Part shown: positions 33,680 through 40,864 of the stretch, piece by piece
How positions within the stretch are numbered: position 1 is the stretch's first letter
How the letters are laid out: each line of letters begins with the position of its first letter
NCBI RefSeq assembly: GCF_009650215.1
Contig: NZ_CP045851.1
Location: forward strand, 3,651,455 to 3,715,454
Direction: 5' to 3'
From: Actinomarinicola tropica
GTDB taxonomy: Bacteria; Actinomycetota; Acidimicrobiia; Acidimicrobiales; SKKL01
DNA: 64,000 nt
Program-made: the position numbers and the translations under genes
Notes under the pieces: model-generated
Told to the model about the DNA's origin: nothing
Databases searched by the model: none
The model's input: the letters and a program-made list of their open reading frames with translations, nothing else

Positions 33680-36001
33680 TCAGACGCCCTTCGCCATGTT
33701 GGCGTAGCGGGCGTAGTGGTCGAGGAAGGCCAACCGGCTCACGCCGGTGGGGCCGTTGCGGTGCTTCGAGACGATGATCTCCGCCGTACCCCGATCGGCG
33801 GAGTCCGGGTTGTAGACCTCGTCGCGGTAGATGAACATCACGACGTCGGCGTCCTGCTCGATCGAACCGGACTCGCGGAGGTCGGCGAGCACCGGCCGCT
33901 TGTCGGCCCGCATCTCGAGGCCGCGGGACAGCTGCGACAGCGCCACGACCGGGACCTCGAGCTCGCGGGCGAGGATCTTCAGGCCACGGCTCATCTCCGA
34001 CACCTCGACCTGGCGGTTCTCGGCGTTGCCACGACCGGTCATCAGCTGGAGGTAGTCGATGACGATCATGCCGAGGTCGCCGACCTTGCTCTTCAGGCGA
34101 CGGGCCTTGGAGCGGATCTCCATCACGGTGAGGGCCGGGTTGTCGTCGATCCACAGCGGGGCCTCGGCGAGGCGGCCGGTGGCGTGGGCGATCTTGTTCC
34201 AGTCCGCCTCGACGAGCTTGCCGTTGCGGACCCGCTGCGAGTCGACCCGGGCCTCGGCGCAGACGATGCGCTGCGTGAGCTCGAGTCGGCTCATCTCCAG
34301 CGAGAAGAACAGCACGGGCCGGTGGCTCTCCAGCGCGGCGTGGGCGGCCATGCCCAGGGCGAAGGACGTGTTGTGCGTGGGGACGAGCGACTCCCCTGCC
34401 AGGTAGAGGTGCGACGGCGAGTCGACGGTGATGCAGCTCACCGGCACGCTGTCGACGGGGTGCAGGCCGACGATGGCCCGGGCGCTCGGCAGGCCGGGCG
34501 CCGGCGACCAGCGCGCCGCCTTGCGCGGGAGGCGGAAGACCGGGTCGCGCGGGAGCCACCGAAGGGCCCAGGCGTCGAAGCGGGCGTCGCCGTCGGGCGT
34601 GGCGATCGTGCGGTGCTCGACCGGGTCGGGTCGGCCACCGAGCGAGCAGACCAGCTCGCGGACCTGCCCGGCCACGGTCGGATCGGCGAGGACGAGCTCG
34701 ACCGCCCCGCCGTCGAGGATCGTGCCCTCGGTGTCCATCAGCCCCTCGAGCAGGGACTGGCGGTGCTTGGCGGCGCCGCGGAGGTAGCGGTCGGGGATGA
34801 GGGGCGGGACCCCGCCGAGGAGGCCGAGCTGCTGGAGCTCGCGGGCGAGCAGGCGCCCGCCGGAGACGTAGCCCGCTGCCTCGTGCTCGGCGCGGAAGTG
34901 GGCGGGGTCGTCGCCGTCGATGTCGAGCGCCGACGACACGCCGCACGCGCCGGCGATCCAGCTGCCGAGCACGTAGGGGTCGGCGGGCAGGTCGTGCGCC
35001 GCGAGGTCGAGCGGCTGGGCGAGCGGGATCGACCAGCGGGGGCGGCCGGCATGGCGCACGCCGCCCTCCACGAGCTGCGCGGTGGTGGCGACGCGGGTCT
35101 CGCCCGTCGCGGCGTCCCGCACGCACCACTGGTGCTCGGCGTCGGCGACGATCCGCGCGCCGTCGTCGAGCTCGACCTCGTAGCAGTCCCGCTCGAGGTG
35201 GATCGGCGACCTGTAGGTGACCCGTGCCGACCCGCCGCGCTCGTCGAGCACGAGGTCGCCCTCGCGGAGCTCGCCCATCGTCGTCCACCCCGTCGGCGTC
35301 GGGATCGGGGTGTCGAGGGCCAGCGCCTTGCCCATGGCGGGGCGGGCGCCGACGACGTAGAGGGCGTTCGGCTGCAGGCCCGACAGGAGCTCGTCGAGGT
35401 CGTGGTAGCCGGTGGGGACGCCGGTGATCGATTCGCCCCGCTCGTAGAGCGCCTCGAGCCGGTCGAGGTTGTCGGCGAGCAGGTCGCGGATGGCCGACAT
35501 CGAGTCGGTGGTGCGGCGCTGGGCGACGTCGAAGACCAGCTGCTCCGCGGTGTCGACGGCCTTGGTGACGTCGTCGGGGATGTCGTAGCCCAGCTCGGCG
35601 ATCTCACCGGCCACGCCGATCAGGCGACGCAGCAGCGCGTGCTCCTCGATGATGCGGGCGTAGCGGGTGGCGTTGGAGATCGCAGGGGTCGCGGACTGCA
35701 GCGCCACCAGCCGCGCCGAGCCGCCGATGGCGTCGAGCAGGTCGGCGCGCTGGAGCTCGGCGCTGACGGTGACCGGGTCGACCGGCTCGCCGGCGGCGTA
35801 GAGCGACGTGATGGCGTCGTAGACGTGCCCGTGCGACGGCTTGTAGAAGTCGCCGGCCTCGATCCCGACCTCGGCGGCGTCGGAGATGGCGTCGCGCGAG
35901 AGCAGCATCGCGCCGAGGAGCGACTCTTCGACCTCGAGGTTGTGGGGCGGTGTCCGGGCGCCGGAGCGGCGCGGGGAGAGCTCGTCTGCGGGAAGCGCCA
36001 T
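33680..36001 (-). CDS. dnaB: Replicative DNA helicase containing an intein
   Basis: The ring helicase of the replication fork. The 773-residue precursor is a normal 454-residue DnaB interrupted by a 319-residue intein. The N-terminal domain (about 20-125, PPHNLEVEESLLGAMLL) is followed by a linker and the RecA-like core. Walker A is split as GARPAMGK (218-225) and TSFALG (545-550). Walker B is in MIVIDYLQLM, and SKHRNGPTG is near the end. Activity requires protein splicing. ATG 36001 is the start. The neighbours on the same strand are rplI upstream and the VanY gene downstream. Confidence 0.95.
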   Translation of the reverse strand: MALPADELSPRRSGARTPPHNLEVEESLLGAMLLSRDAISDAAEVGIEAGDFYKPSHGHVYDAITSLYAAGEPVDPVTVSAELQRADLLDAIGGSARLVALQSATPAISNATRYARIIEEHALLRRLIGVAGEIAELGYDIPDDVTKAVDTAEQLVFDVAQRRTTDSMSAIRDLLADNLDRLEALYERGESITGVPTGYHDLDELLSGLQPNALYVVGARPAMGKALALDTPIPTPTGWTTMGELREGDLVLDERGGSARVTYRSPIHLERDCYEVELDDGARIVADAEHQWCVRDAATGETRVATTAQLVEGGVRHAGRPRWSIPLAQPLDLAAHDLPADPYVLGSWIAGACGVSSALDIDGDDPAHFRAEHEAAGYVSGGRLLARELQQLGLLGGVPPLIPDRYLRGAAKHRQSLLEGLMDTEGTILDGGAVELVLADPTVAGQVRELVCSLGGRPDPVEHRTIATPDGDARFDAWALRWLPRDPVFRLPRKAARWSPAPGLPSARAIVGLHPVDSVPVSCITVDSPSHLYLAGESLVPTHNTSFALGMAAHAALESHRPVLFFSLEMSRLELTQRIVCAEARVDSQRVRNGKLVEADWNKIAHATGRLAEAPLWIDDNPALTVMEIRSKARRLKSKVGDLGMIVIDYLQLMTGRGNAENRQVEVSEMSRGLKILARELEVPVVALSQLSRGLEMRADKRPVLADLRESGSIEQDADVVMFIYRDEVYNPDSADRGTAEIIVSKHRNGPTGVSRLAFLDHYARYANMAKGV
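34370..35326 (-). mobile_element. Class 3-like intein in the DnaB P-loop with degenerate endonuclease
   Basis: Precursor residues 226-544 form an intein inserted between Lys225 and Thr545 of Walker A. It begins with Ala (ALALDTPIPTPTGW) instead of Cys/Ser. It ends VPTHN before Thr+1. The Trp-Cys-Thr triad of class 3 inteins is visible: W292 (AEHQW), C523 (VSCITVDS) and T542 (PTHN). A DOD endonuclease lies in the middle. Its second motif is recognisable (LLEGLMDTEG, 417-426), but the first reads YVLGSWIAGACG (343-354), with Ala where the catalytic Asp is expected. Splicing is probably active and homing probably lost. Confidence 0.85.
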
Positions 36002-36028
36002 GCGAGAGCCATCCTGAGGGACGGGGGC

Positions 36029-36225
36029 TGTGGAAGGTAAGTCCCGACAGCCGGTGGACGACCTCGGTCTGCCTGTGGATGAACCCCACGATCTTGTGGG
36101 AAACCGGGCGGCCGAGCGGGGATGCTCCGGGCGGAGCCCCCGTTGTCAAGGGTGATGGACGCGCGCGGTCCCGTCCCCGTGTGCTGCGCGGGGACCTGTG
36201 GACGACGGCGCCGATCTGTGGATGG
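36029..36225 (+). promoter_or_regulatory. Cluster of DnaA-box-like sequences upstream of dnaB
   Basis: Within 200 bases between dnaB and rplI, five TGTGG elements occur in one orientation: TGTGGAAGG (36029), TGTGGATGA (36074), TGTGGGAAA (36095), TGTGGACGA (36197) and TGTGGATGG (36217). TGTGGATGA matches the reverse DnaA box TGTGGATAA at 8 of 9. DnaA binding is a guess from similarity. Confidence 0.35.
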
Positions 36226-36227
36226 AC

Positions 36228-36265
36228 GAGCTCGGAGCGTCGCCGTGCGGTGACGCTCCGAGCTC
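36228..36265 (-). terminator. Terminator of the rpsF-ssb-rpsR-rplI operon
   Basis: Arms GAGCTCGGAGCGTC (36228-36241) and GACGCTCCGAGCTC (36252-36265) pair perfectly around a 10-base loop, just after the rplI stop. No T-tract is present. Confidence 0.65.
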
Positions 36266-36275
36266 CCCGTCCGGA

Positions 36276-36722
36276 CTAGAGGGCGACGACCTCGACGGTG
36301 ATCGGGAACTCCACCTCGGAGTGGAGCTTCGCCGGCACGGTGTGGGTGCCGGTGGTCTTGATCGGCTCGTCGAGGTGGATCTGGCGCCGATCGATCTCGA
36401 TGCCGGTCTGGGACTGGACGGCCTCGGCGACGTCGGCCGTGGTGACCGAGCCGAAGAGCTTGCCCTCGCCCCCGGCCTTGGCCGAGATGGTGATGACCGT
36501 GGGCACGAGCGTGCTCGCGATCTCCTGGGCGGCGGCGCGTGCCGCGGCGTCCTTCACGTCGCGGGAGCGACGCATCGAGGCGGCCTGCTGCGCCGCGCCG
36601 GCCGTGGCCACGAAGGCCAGGCCCTTGGGCACGAGGAAGTTGCGCCCGTAGCCGTCGGCGACGTCGACGACGTCGCCCTTCTTGCCGACGCCGTCGACGT
36701 CGGAGCGCAGGACCAGCTTCAC
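36276..36722 (-). CDS. rplI: 50S ribosomal protein L9
   Basis: L9 binds 23S rRNA at the base of the L1 stalk. The 148-residue protein has the N-terminal signature ([36 protein letters not shown]) and the C-terminal domain joined by the usual long helix. The GTG start overlaps the rpsR stop by four bases. It is last in the rpsF-ssb-rpsR-rplI operon and is followed by a strong hairpin. Confidence 0.96.
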   Translation of the reverse strand: MKLVLRSDVDGVGKKGDVVDVADGYGRNFLVPKGLAFVATAGAAQQAASMRRSRDVKDAAARAAAQEIASTLVPTVITISAKAGGEGKLFGSVTTADVAEAVQSQTGIEIDRRQIHLDEPIKTTGTHTVPAKLHSEVEFPITVEVVAL

Positions 36723-37135
36723 TCCTGCTCACCCCCCGTCGACTCGGTGACCTCGTTGGTCTCCGGGGCGTCGTCGCCGGCACCGGCGGTGGGCGGCGGC
36801 GCGGTCGGGCGCGGCGGCGGGCCGTCGGCGCGACCACCACGATCGCCCCGGTCGCCACGCTGCCCACGCTGGGTCGTGACCCGGTTCGTGTAGGGCAGCA
36901 GCGCCATCTCGCGGGCGTTCTTGATCGCCTTCGCGATCTCCGCCTGCTGCTGCGAGTCGTTGCCGGTGACGCGCCGGGCGCGGATCTTGGCCCGGTCGGA
37001 CATGAACCGCCGGAGCAGGTTGACGTCCTTGTAGTCGACGTACTCGACGCGCTCCTGGGTGAGCAGGCTCACCTTCTTCTTGCTGCGTCGGGCGTTGTCC
37101 TTGTTCTTCCCCCGCTTCGGGGCGGCCTTGGCCAT
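36719..37135 (-). CDS. rpsR: 30S ribosomal protein S18 with a C-terminal extension
   Basis: S18 forms a dimer with S6 on the 30S platform. The core (about 12-88: [39 protein letters not shown], split here by description only at VDYKDVNLL) is normal and ends LLPYTNR. Beyond it are about 50 extra residues, Gly/Arg-rich then Pro/acidic ([28 protein letters not shown]), giving 138 residues instead of the usual 75-95. The ATG overlaps the ssb stop by one base. The extension is probably disordered. Confidence 0.94.
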   Translation of the reverse strand: MAKAAPKRGKNKDNARRSKKKVSLLTQERVEYVDYKDVNLLRRFMSDRAKIRARRVTGNDSQQQAEIAKAIKNAREMALLPYTNRVTTQRGQRGDRGDRGGRADGPPPRPTAPPPTAGAGDDAPETNEVTESTGGEQE

Positions 37136-37578
37136 CAGAACGGCTCCTCATCACTGTCGTAGGGGGGCGGCTCGTTGGCGATCGGCCGCCCGCCGCTGCT
37201 GCCACCGGCGCGCGGGCCACCGCCGCCGCTCCGGTCGTTCTTGCGCACCTCCGCGGTGGCCCAGCGCAGGCTGGGCGCCACCTCGTCGGCGAGGATCTCG
37301 ACCTTCGAGCGCTTGTCGCCGTCCTGGGTCTCCCAGGACCGCTGCTGGAGCGTGCCGAAGATCACGACGCGCGTGCCCTTCGCCACCGACTCGGCGACGT
37401 TCTCGGCCAGGTCGCGGAAGCAGGTGATGTCGAAGAAGGAGACCTCCTCCTCGCCGTCCTGCTTGCGGCGGTTCCAGGCGACGCCGAACGAGGCGACGGC
37501 CATCCCGCCGGGGGTGAAGCGCAGCTCGGGGTCACGCGTGACGTTGCCGATCACCGTGACGGTGTTGTCGAAAGCCAT
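37135..37578 (-). CDS. ssb: Single-stranded DNA-binding protein
   Basis: Binds and protects single-stranded DNA during replication and repair. The 147-residue protein has the OB fold (about 1-105: [21 protein letters not shown], then [19 protein letters not shown]). It has a Gly-rich linker and the conserved acidic tip YDSDEEPF, which recruits partner proteins. ATG 37578 has a GGAGG Shine-Dalgarno. The long frame to 37812 is an artefact overlapping rpsF. Confidence 0.95.
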   Translation of the reverse strand: MAFDNTVTVIGNVTRDPELRFTPGGMAVASFGVAWNRRKQDGEEEVSFFDITCFRDLAENVAESVAKGTRVVIFGTLQQRSWETQDGDKRSKVEILADEVAPSLRWATAEVRKNDRSGGGGPRAGGSSGGRPIANEPPPYDSDEEPF

Positions 37579-37592
37579 GGGACGTCCTCCCT

Positions 37593-37937
37593 CTACCCGG
37601 CCGAGGCCGGCGCGGCCTCCTCGCCGAAGAGGCCGCGGCGAGCGGCCTCCTTGTCGGGGAGGCGGATGATCTTGTGGCGGACGGTCTCGTCCGCGAGGCG
37701 GAGGAAGCGATCGACGTCGTCGAGGTTCTGGGCCTCGGTGACGATCTCGAGGACCACGTAGAAGCCCTCGGTCTTGTGGTCGATCTCGTAGGCGAACCGT
37801 CGCCGGCCCCACTTGTCGGTGGTGGCGACGTTGCCGCCGGACGCCGAGACCATCTCCGAGGTGCGGTTGATCACACCCTGGATGACGGATTCCTCGAGCT
37901 CGGCGTCGAGGATGATCATGAGTTCGTACGCTCGCAT
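37593..37937 (-). CDS. rpsF: 30S ribosomal protein S6
   Basis: The S18 partner on the 30S platform. The 114-residue protein has the S6 signature (MRAYELMIILDAELEESVI) and DKWGRRRFAYEIDHKTEGFYVV. ATG 37937 is preceded by GGAGG (37951-37956). An upstream in-frame ATG at 38006 would encode a Pro/Gly tail absent from the family. It is the first gene of the operon, with a roughly 80-base structured leader. Confidence 0.95.
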   Translation of the reverse strand: MRAYELMIILDAELEESVIQGVINRTSEMVSASGGNVATTDKWGRRRFAYEIDHKTEGFYVVLEIVTEAQNLDDVDRFLRLADETVRHKIIRLPDKEAARRGLFGEEAAPASAG

Positions 37938-38026
37938 GAGGAGCGCATCACCTCCCTGTGGACCCGGCGGCGAGCCGGGGCCCCGCACGGTGCGGAGCAG
38001 GGTCATCGATTGACCGGGCGATGCTA
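37938..38026 (-). promoter_or_regulatory. rpsF leader and promoter, possible S6:S18 autoregulatory RNA
   Basis: A candidate -10 TAGCAT lies at 38021-38026 (minus). The leader can form hairpins at 37983-37995 (CCGCAC/GTGCGG) and 37963-37979 (CCCGGC/GCCGGG) before the Shine-Dalgarno. Leaders of this operon in many bacteria bind the S6:S18 dimer. I cannot confirm the conserved motif here. Confidence 0.35.
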
Positions 38027-38121
38027 TCGGGCCGACCGCCGGATGACCTCATCGCCCATCATGGCGAGGGGGTGTGACACCGTGACCCGGTGGACGCCCC
38101 CGAACGCAGCAGCTCCCTGCC

Positions 38122-38427
38122 GTGGCACCGGACCTGGACCGGTCTCGCCGTGCTCGCCCACTCGTGATCGGCGTCCTCTACGCCACGGTCCCCTACAGCC
38201 GTGGCACCGTCGTCGTCGACGGCGACGCCGTGCTCACCGCCGACTGCGCGTCGCCGGTCGTCGGCGTCTGGGGGTCCGACGAGGCGGCCTCGCGGGCGGA
38301 CCTGGCGCGCGGCAGGGTCGAGCGGAGCTGCCCGGCGCAGGCCCGGGAGCGGGTGGCGATCGGCGTCGTCCTCGCCCTCGCCGGCGCGGGCGGGCTGGTG
38401 GCGCTCCGGCGGGCGTCGTCGCGCTGA
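38122..38427 (+). CDS. Small membrane protein, possibly frameshifted at its N-terminus
   Basis: The 101-residue reading has a hydrophobic stretch (PLVIGVLYATVPYS), an extracellular loop with two Cys (TADCASP; RSCPAQ) and a C-terminal helix (VAIGVVLALAGAGGLVAL). In another frame, GTG 38090 gives APERSSSLPWHRTWTGLAVLA, which would complete the short first helix if the frame changed near 38155. Either this is a short real start or a one-base indel has broken the gene. No family is recognised. It converges on the DUF192 gene. Confidence 0.45.
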   Translation: MAPDLDRSRRARPLVIGVLYATVPYSRGTVVVDGDAVLTADCASPVVGVWGSDEAASRADLARGRVERSCPAQARERVAIGVVLALAGAGGLVALRRASSR

Positions 38428-38440
38428 GGGGCGGGGCCGT

Positions 38441-39073
38441 TCAGGAGCGGCCCTCCGGCATCGACGCCGGGTCCACGCGGCCGCCGGCACCGAGTCCGAA
38501 CGCCTCCAGCTGCCCCTGGGGCACCTCGATCGCCCAGCGGTACTCCGCACCTGGTTCGTAGCTCGGGCAGTCGGCGCCGCGATCGAGGCACGGCTCCATG
38601 TCGGCGGTGGCCACGACGCGGCCGTCCACCCCGATCCAGGCGATCGTGAGCGGCATCGGCGTGTCGCGCATCCAGTACCCACCCGACGAGGTGCCCGCGT
38701 AGGCGAACACCATCCCGTCGAAGCCGTCGAGGTCGGTGACGCCCATCATCCCCTGGCTGCGCAGGCCCCCGTCGTCGGCGACCAGCACGCAGCGCTCGAC
38801 GCGGCCCCCGTCGGGTCCCACGACGGTGATCGCGTCCCGCCCGAACCGGCCCAGGGGGCCCTCCGGTGCGGGGCAGTCCGGCGCGGCGCCGTCCGAGGGC
38901 GCCTCGACCGGGGCGGCGTCGTCGGTCGTCACCGCCGTGGTGGTCGACGGCCCCCCGGCGTCGCCCGGCTCGTCGACCGGGTCAGCGCACGCCGCGCCGA
39001 GGAGGGCGACGGCGAGGAGGAGGGCCGCTGCCCCGGCACGGCGTCGACGTCGGGGCAGCGGCGGACACCTCAC
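38441..39073 (-). CDS. DUF192 domain lipoprotein
   Basis: A 210-residue exported lipoprotein. It has a signal peptide with lipobox LLGAAC (C about 29), a Thr/Pro linker and a DUF192 domain (about 80-205: RSQGMMGVTDLDGFDGMVFAY, then YWMRDTPMPLTIAWI). DUF192 proteins are secreted or periplasmic in many bacteria and their function is unknown. The GTG overlaps the panB stop (GTGA), so it is co-translated with panB. Confidence 0.82.
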   Translation of the reverse strand: MRCPPLPRRRRRAGAAALLLAVALLGAACADPVDEPGDAGGPSTTTAVTTDDAAPVEAPSDGAAPDCPAPEGPLGRFGRDAITVVGPDGGRVERCVLVADDGGLRSQGMMGVTDLDGFDGMVFAYAGTSSGGYWMRDTPMPLTIAWIGVDGRVVATADMEPCLDRGADCPSYEPGAEYRWAIEVPQGQLEAFGLGAGGRVDPASMPEGRS

Positions 39074-39930
39074 CCCGAGATGCTGCCACCCCCGTAGAGG
39101 GCGAGGGCGTCGGACTCCGCCTCGGCCAGGTGGTAGGTCTCGGCCTCCGAGGGGAACGCCCGGGACCGCACGTCGGCGGCGAAGGCCTCGAGGCCGGCCA
39201 CGCCGGCGGCCTTCAGCTCGGCGTAGCGACGCACGAACTTGGGTGCCACGCGGTCCTCGATGCCGAGCACGTCGTGGAACACCAGCACCTGGCCGTCGCA
39301 GTCGACGCCGGCACCGATGCCGATGGTGGGCACGTCGACCGAGTCGGTGATCATCTTCGCCACCTCGTCGGGGATGCCCTCGAGCACGATCGCGAAGCAC
39401 CCGGCGGCGGCGAGGGACTTGGCGTCGGCCACGAGGGCCAGCGCGGCCTCGCTCGTCTTGCCCTGGACCTTGAAGCCGCCCATCTGGTGCATCGACTGCG
39501 GCGTGAGGCCGAGGTGCCCGCAGACGGGGACCTCGGCGTCGACGATGGCCTCGATGTGGGGCACCCGCTTGCGACCGCCCTCGAGCTTCACGGCCTGGGC
39601 GCCGGCGCGCACGAGCGTGGCCGCGTTGCGGACCGTGTCCTCGACGCCGACGTGGTAGCTCATCCACGGCAGGTCGGCGACGATGAGCGGCCGGGGCTTC
39701 GCCCGCGCCACCGCCGCGGTGTGGTGCGCGAGGTCGTCGACGGTGACCTGCAGCGTGTCGTCGTAGCCGAGGACGACCATGGCGACGGAGTCGCCGACGA
39801 GGATCAGGTCCACGCCCGCCTCGTCGGCCATCCGGGCCGACGGCGCGTCGTAGGCCGTCACCATCACGAGCGGGTCCTTCCCTGCACGCACCTTGTGGGC
39901 GCGCACCTGGGGAGCGGTGATCGTGCTCAT
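39070..39930 (-). CDS. panB: 3-methyl-2-oxobutanoate hydroxymethyltransferase
   Basis: First step of pantothenate (CoA) synthesis: alpha-ketoisovalerate plus methylenetetrahydrofolate to ketopantoate. The 286-residue protein has metal-binding LILVGDSVAMVVLG and DDLAHHTAAVARA, plus VCGHLGLTPQS, KLEGG and IGIGAGVDCDGQVLVFHD, all diagnostic. ATG 39930 has an AAGGAG Shine-Dalgarno. The other pan genes are not in the window. Confidence 0.94.
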   Translation of the reverse strand: MSTITAPQVRAHKVRAGKDPLVMVTAYDAPSARMADEAGVDLILVGDSVAMVVLGYDDTLQVTVDDLAHHTAAVARAKPRPLIVADLPWMSYHVGVEDTVRNAATLVRAGAQAVKLEGGRKRVPHIEAIVDAEVPVCGHLGLTPQSMHQMGGFKVQGKTSEAALALVADAKSLAAAGCFAIVLEGIPDEVAKMITDSVDVPTIGIGAGVDCDGQVLVFHDVLGIEDRVAPKFVRRYAELKAAGVAGLEAFAADVRSRAFPSEAETYHLAEAESDALALYGGGSISG

Positions 39931-40030
39931 GGGAGCTCCTTTCCCGTCCAGCGCCACGGTGGCTGCCGGCGGTGCCTCCACGGTACCCCCGGGCCGGCCT
40001 CCGGATGCCAGCCGAGCCCCCGCCTCGGGC

Positions 40031-40810
40031 CTAGGAGTCGACCTCGGCGCCGGGGTCGGTGACGAACCGCAGGAGGGCGTCGACCATCTCGGGCGTCCCG
40101 ACCGCCGACATGTGGTCGCCCGGCACGCGCACGAGCCGCGAGCGCGAGAACGCCGACGCCAGCTCGTCGACCCCCGCCGCGAGCGGGTCGTCGAGGCCGG
40201 CGACGACCAGCACCGGAACGGACACCGAGCCGACGTCGTCGGGGCGGTGGGGACTCGACCGCAGCACGGCCGCCAGCGCCTGCCGATCGGCGCCGGTCGC
40301 GTCGGCCAGCGCCCGGAACGCCCGCCCGCCGCCCTGCGCCGCCGACGGATCGTCGGCCTCCATCGCCACGGCGACGGCCTCGCGGTCGATGGCCGGACCG
40401 GTGCCGCCGTCGCGCCGCGGGAGGGCGCCGGCGCCGATGCCGCCGAGCGTCAACGACCGCAGCCGGTCGTCACGGGTGGCCACCTCGAGGGAGACGAAGG
40501 CGCCCATCGAGTAGCCGACGAGGTCGACCTCCCCGAGGTCGAGGTGGTCGAGGAGGGCGCTCACGTCGCGGGCCATGGCCGGCGCGTCGTACGCCGCGGG
40601 GTCGTGCGGCTTGCCGGAGCGGCCGTGACCCCGGGCATCGAGGGCGACGACCCGCCGGCCGGCGTCGACGAGGTGACCGGTGATGCCCGGTGCGTCCCAG
40701 TTCGTGCGGGCATCCGCGGCGAACCCGTGGTGGAGGACGACGGCCGGACCGTCGCCCGGGTGGTCGTCGAACACGATCTCCACGCCGTCCGGCGCGCTGA
40801 AGCTCGGCAT
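40031..40810 (-). CDS. Alpha/beta-fold hydrolase
   Basis: A 259-residue hydrolase with HHGFAAD (oxyanion region), nucleophile GYSMGA, Asp in VVAGLDDPL and His in VPGDHMSAV, a complete catalytic set. It resembles haloperoxidase or carboxylesterase-like enzymes. ATG 40810 is preceded by a GGAGGGG stretch. The substrate is unknown and it sits alone between panB and the PBP gene. Confidence 0.84.
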   Translation of the reverse strand: MPSFSAPDGVEIVFDDHPGDGPAVVLHHGFAADARTNWDAPGITGHLVDAGRRVVALDARGHGRSGKPHDPAAYDAPAMARDVSALLDHLDLGEVDLVGYSMGAFVSLEVATRDDRLRSLTLGGIGAGALPRRDGGTGPAIDREAVAVAMEADDPSAAQGGGRAFRALADATGADRQALAAVLRSSPHRPDDVGSVSVPVLVVAGLDDPLAAGVDELASAFSRSRLVRVPGDHMSAVGTPEMVDALLRFVTDPGAEVDS

Positions 40811-40864
40811 CTGGCCCTCCCCCTCCGGCCGCGTCGGTCGCCGCCGCGCCGAGAGCCTACGGGG

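Noticed and set aside
33680..36001. dnaB read as a disrupted gene or prophage insertion
   Set aside because: The frame is continuous and the insert has intein end motifs and splicing residues; no phage genes are near.
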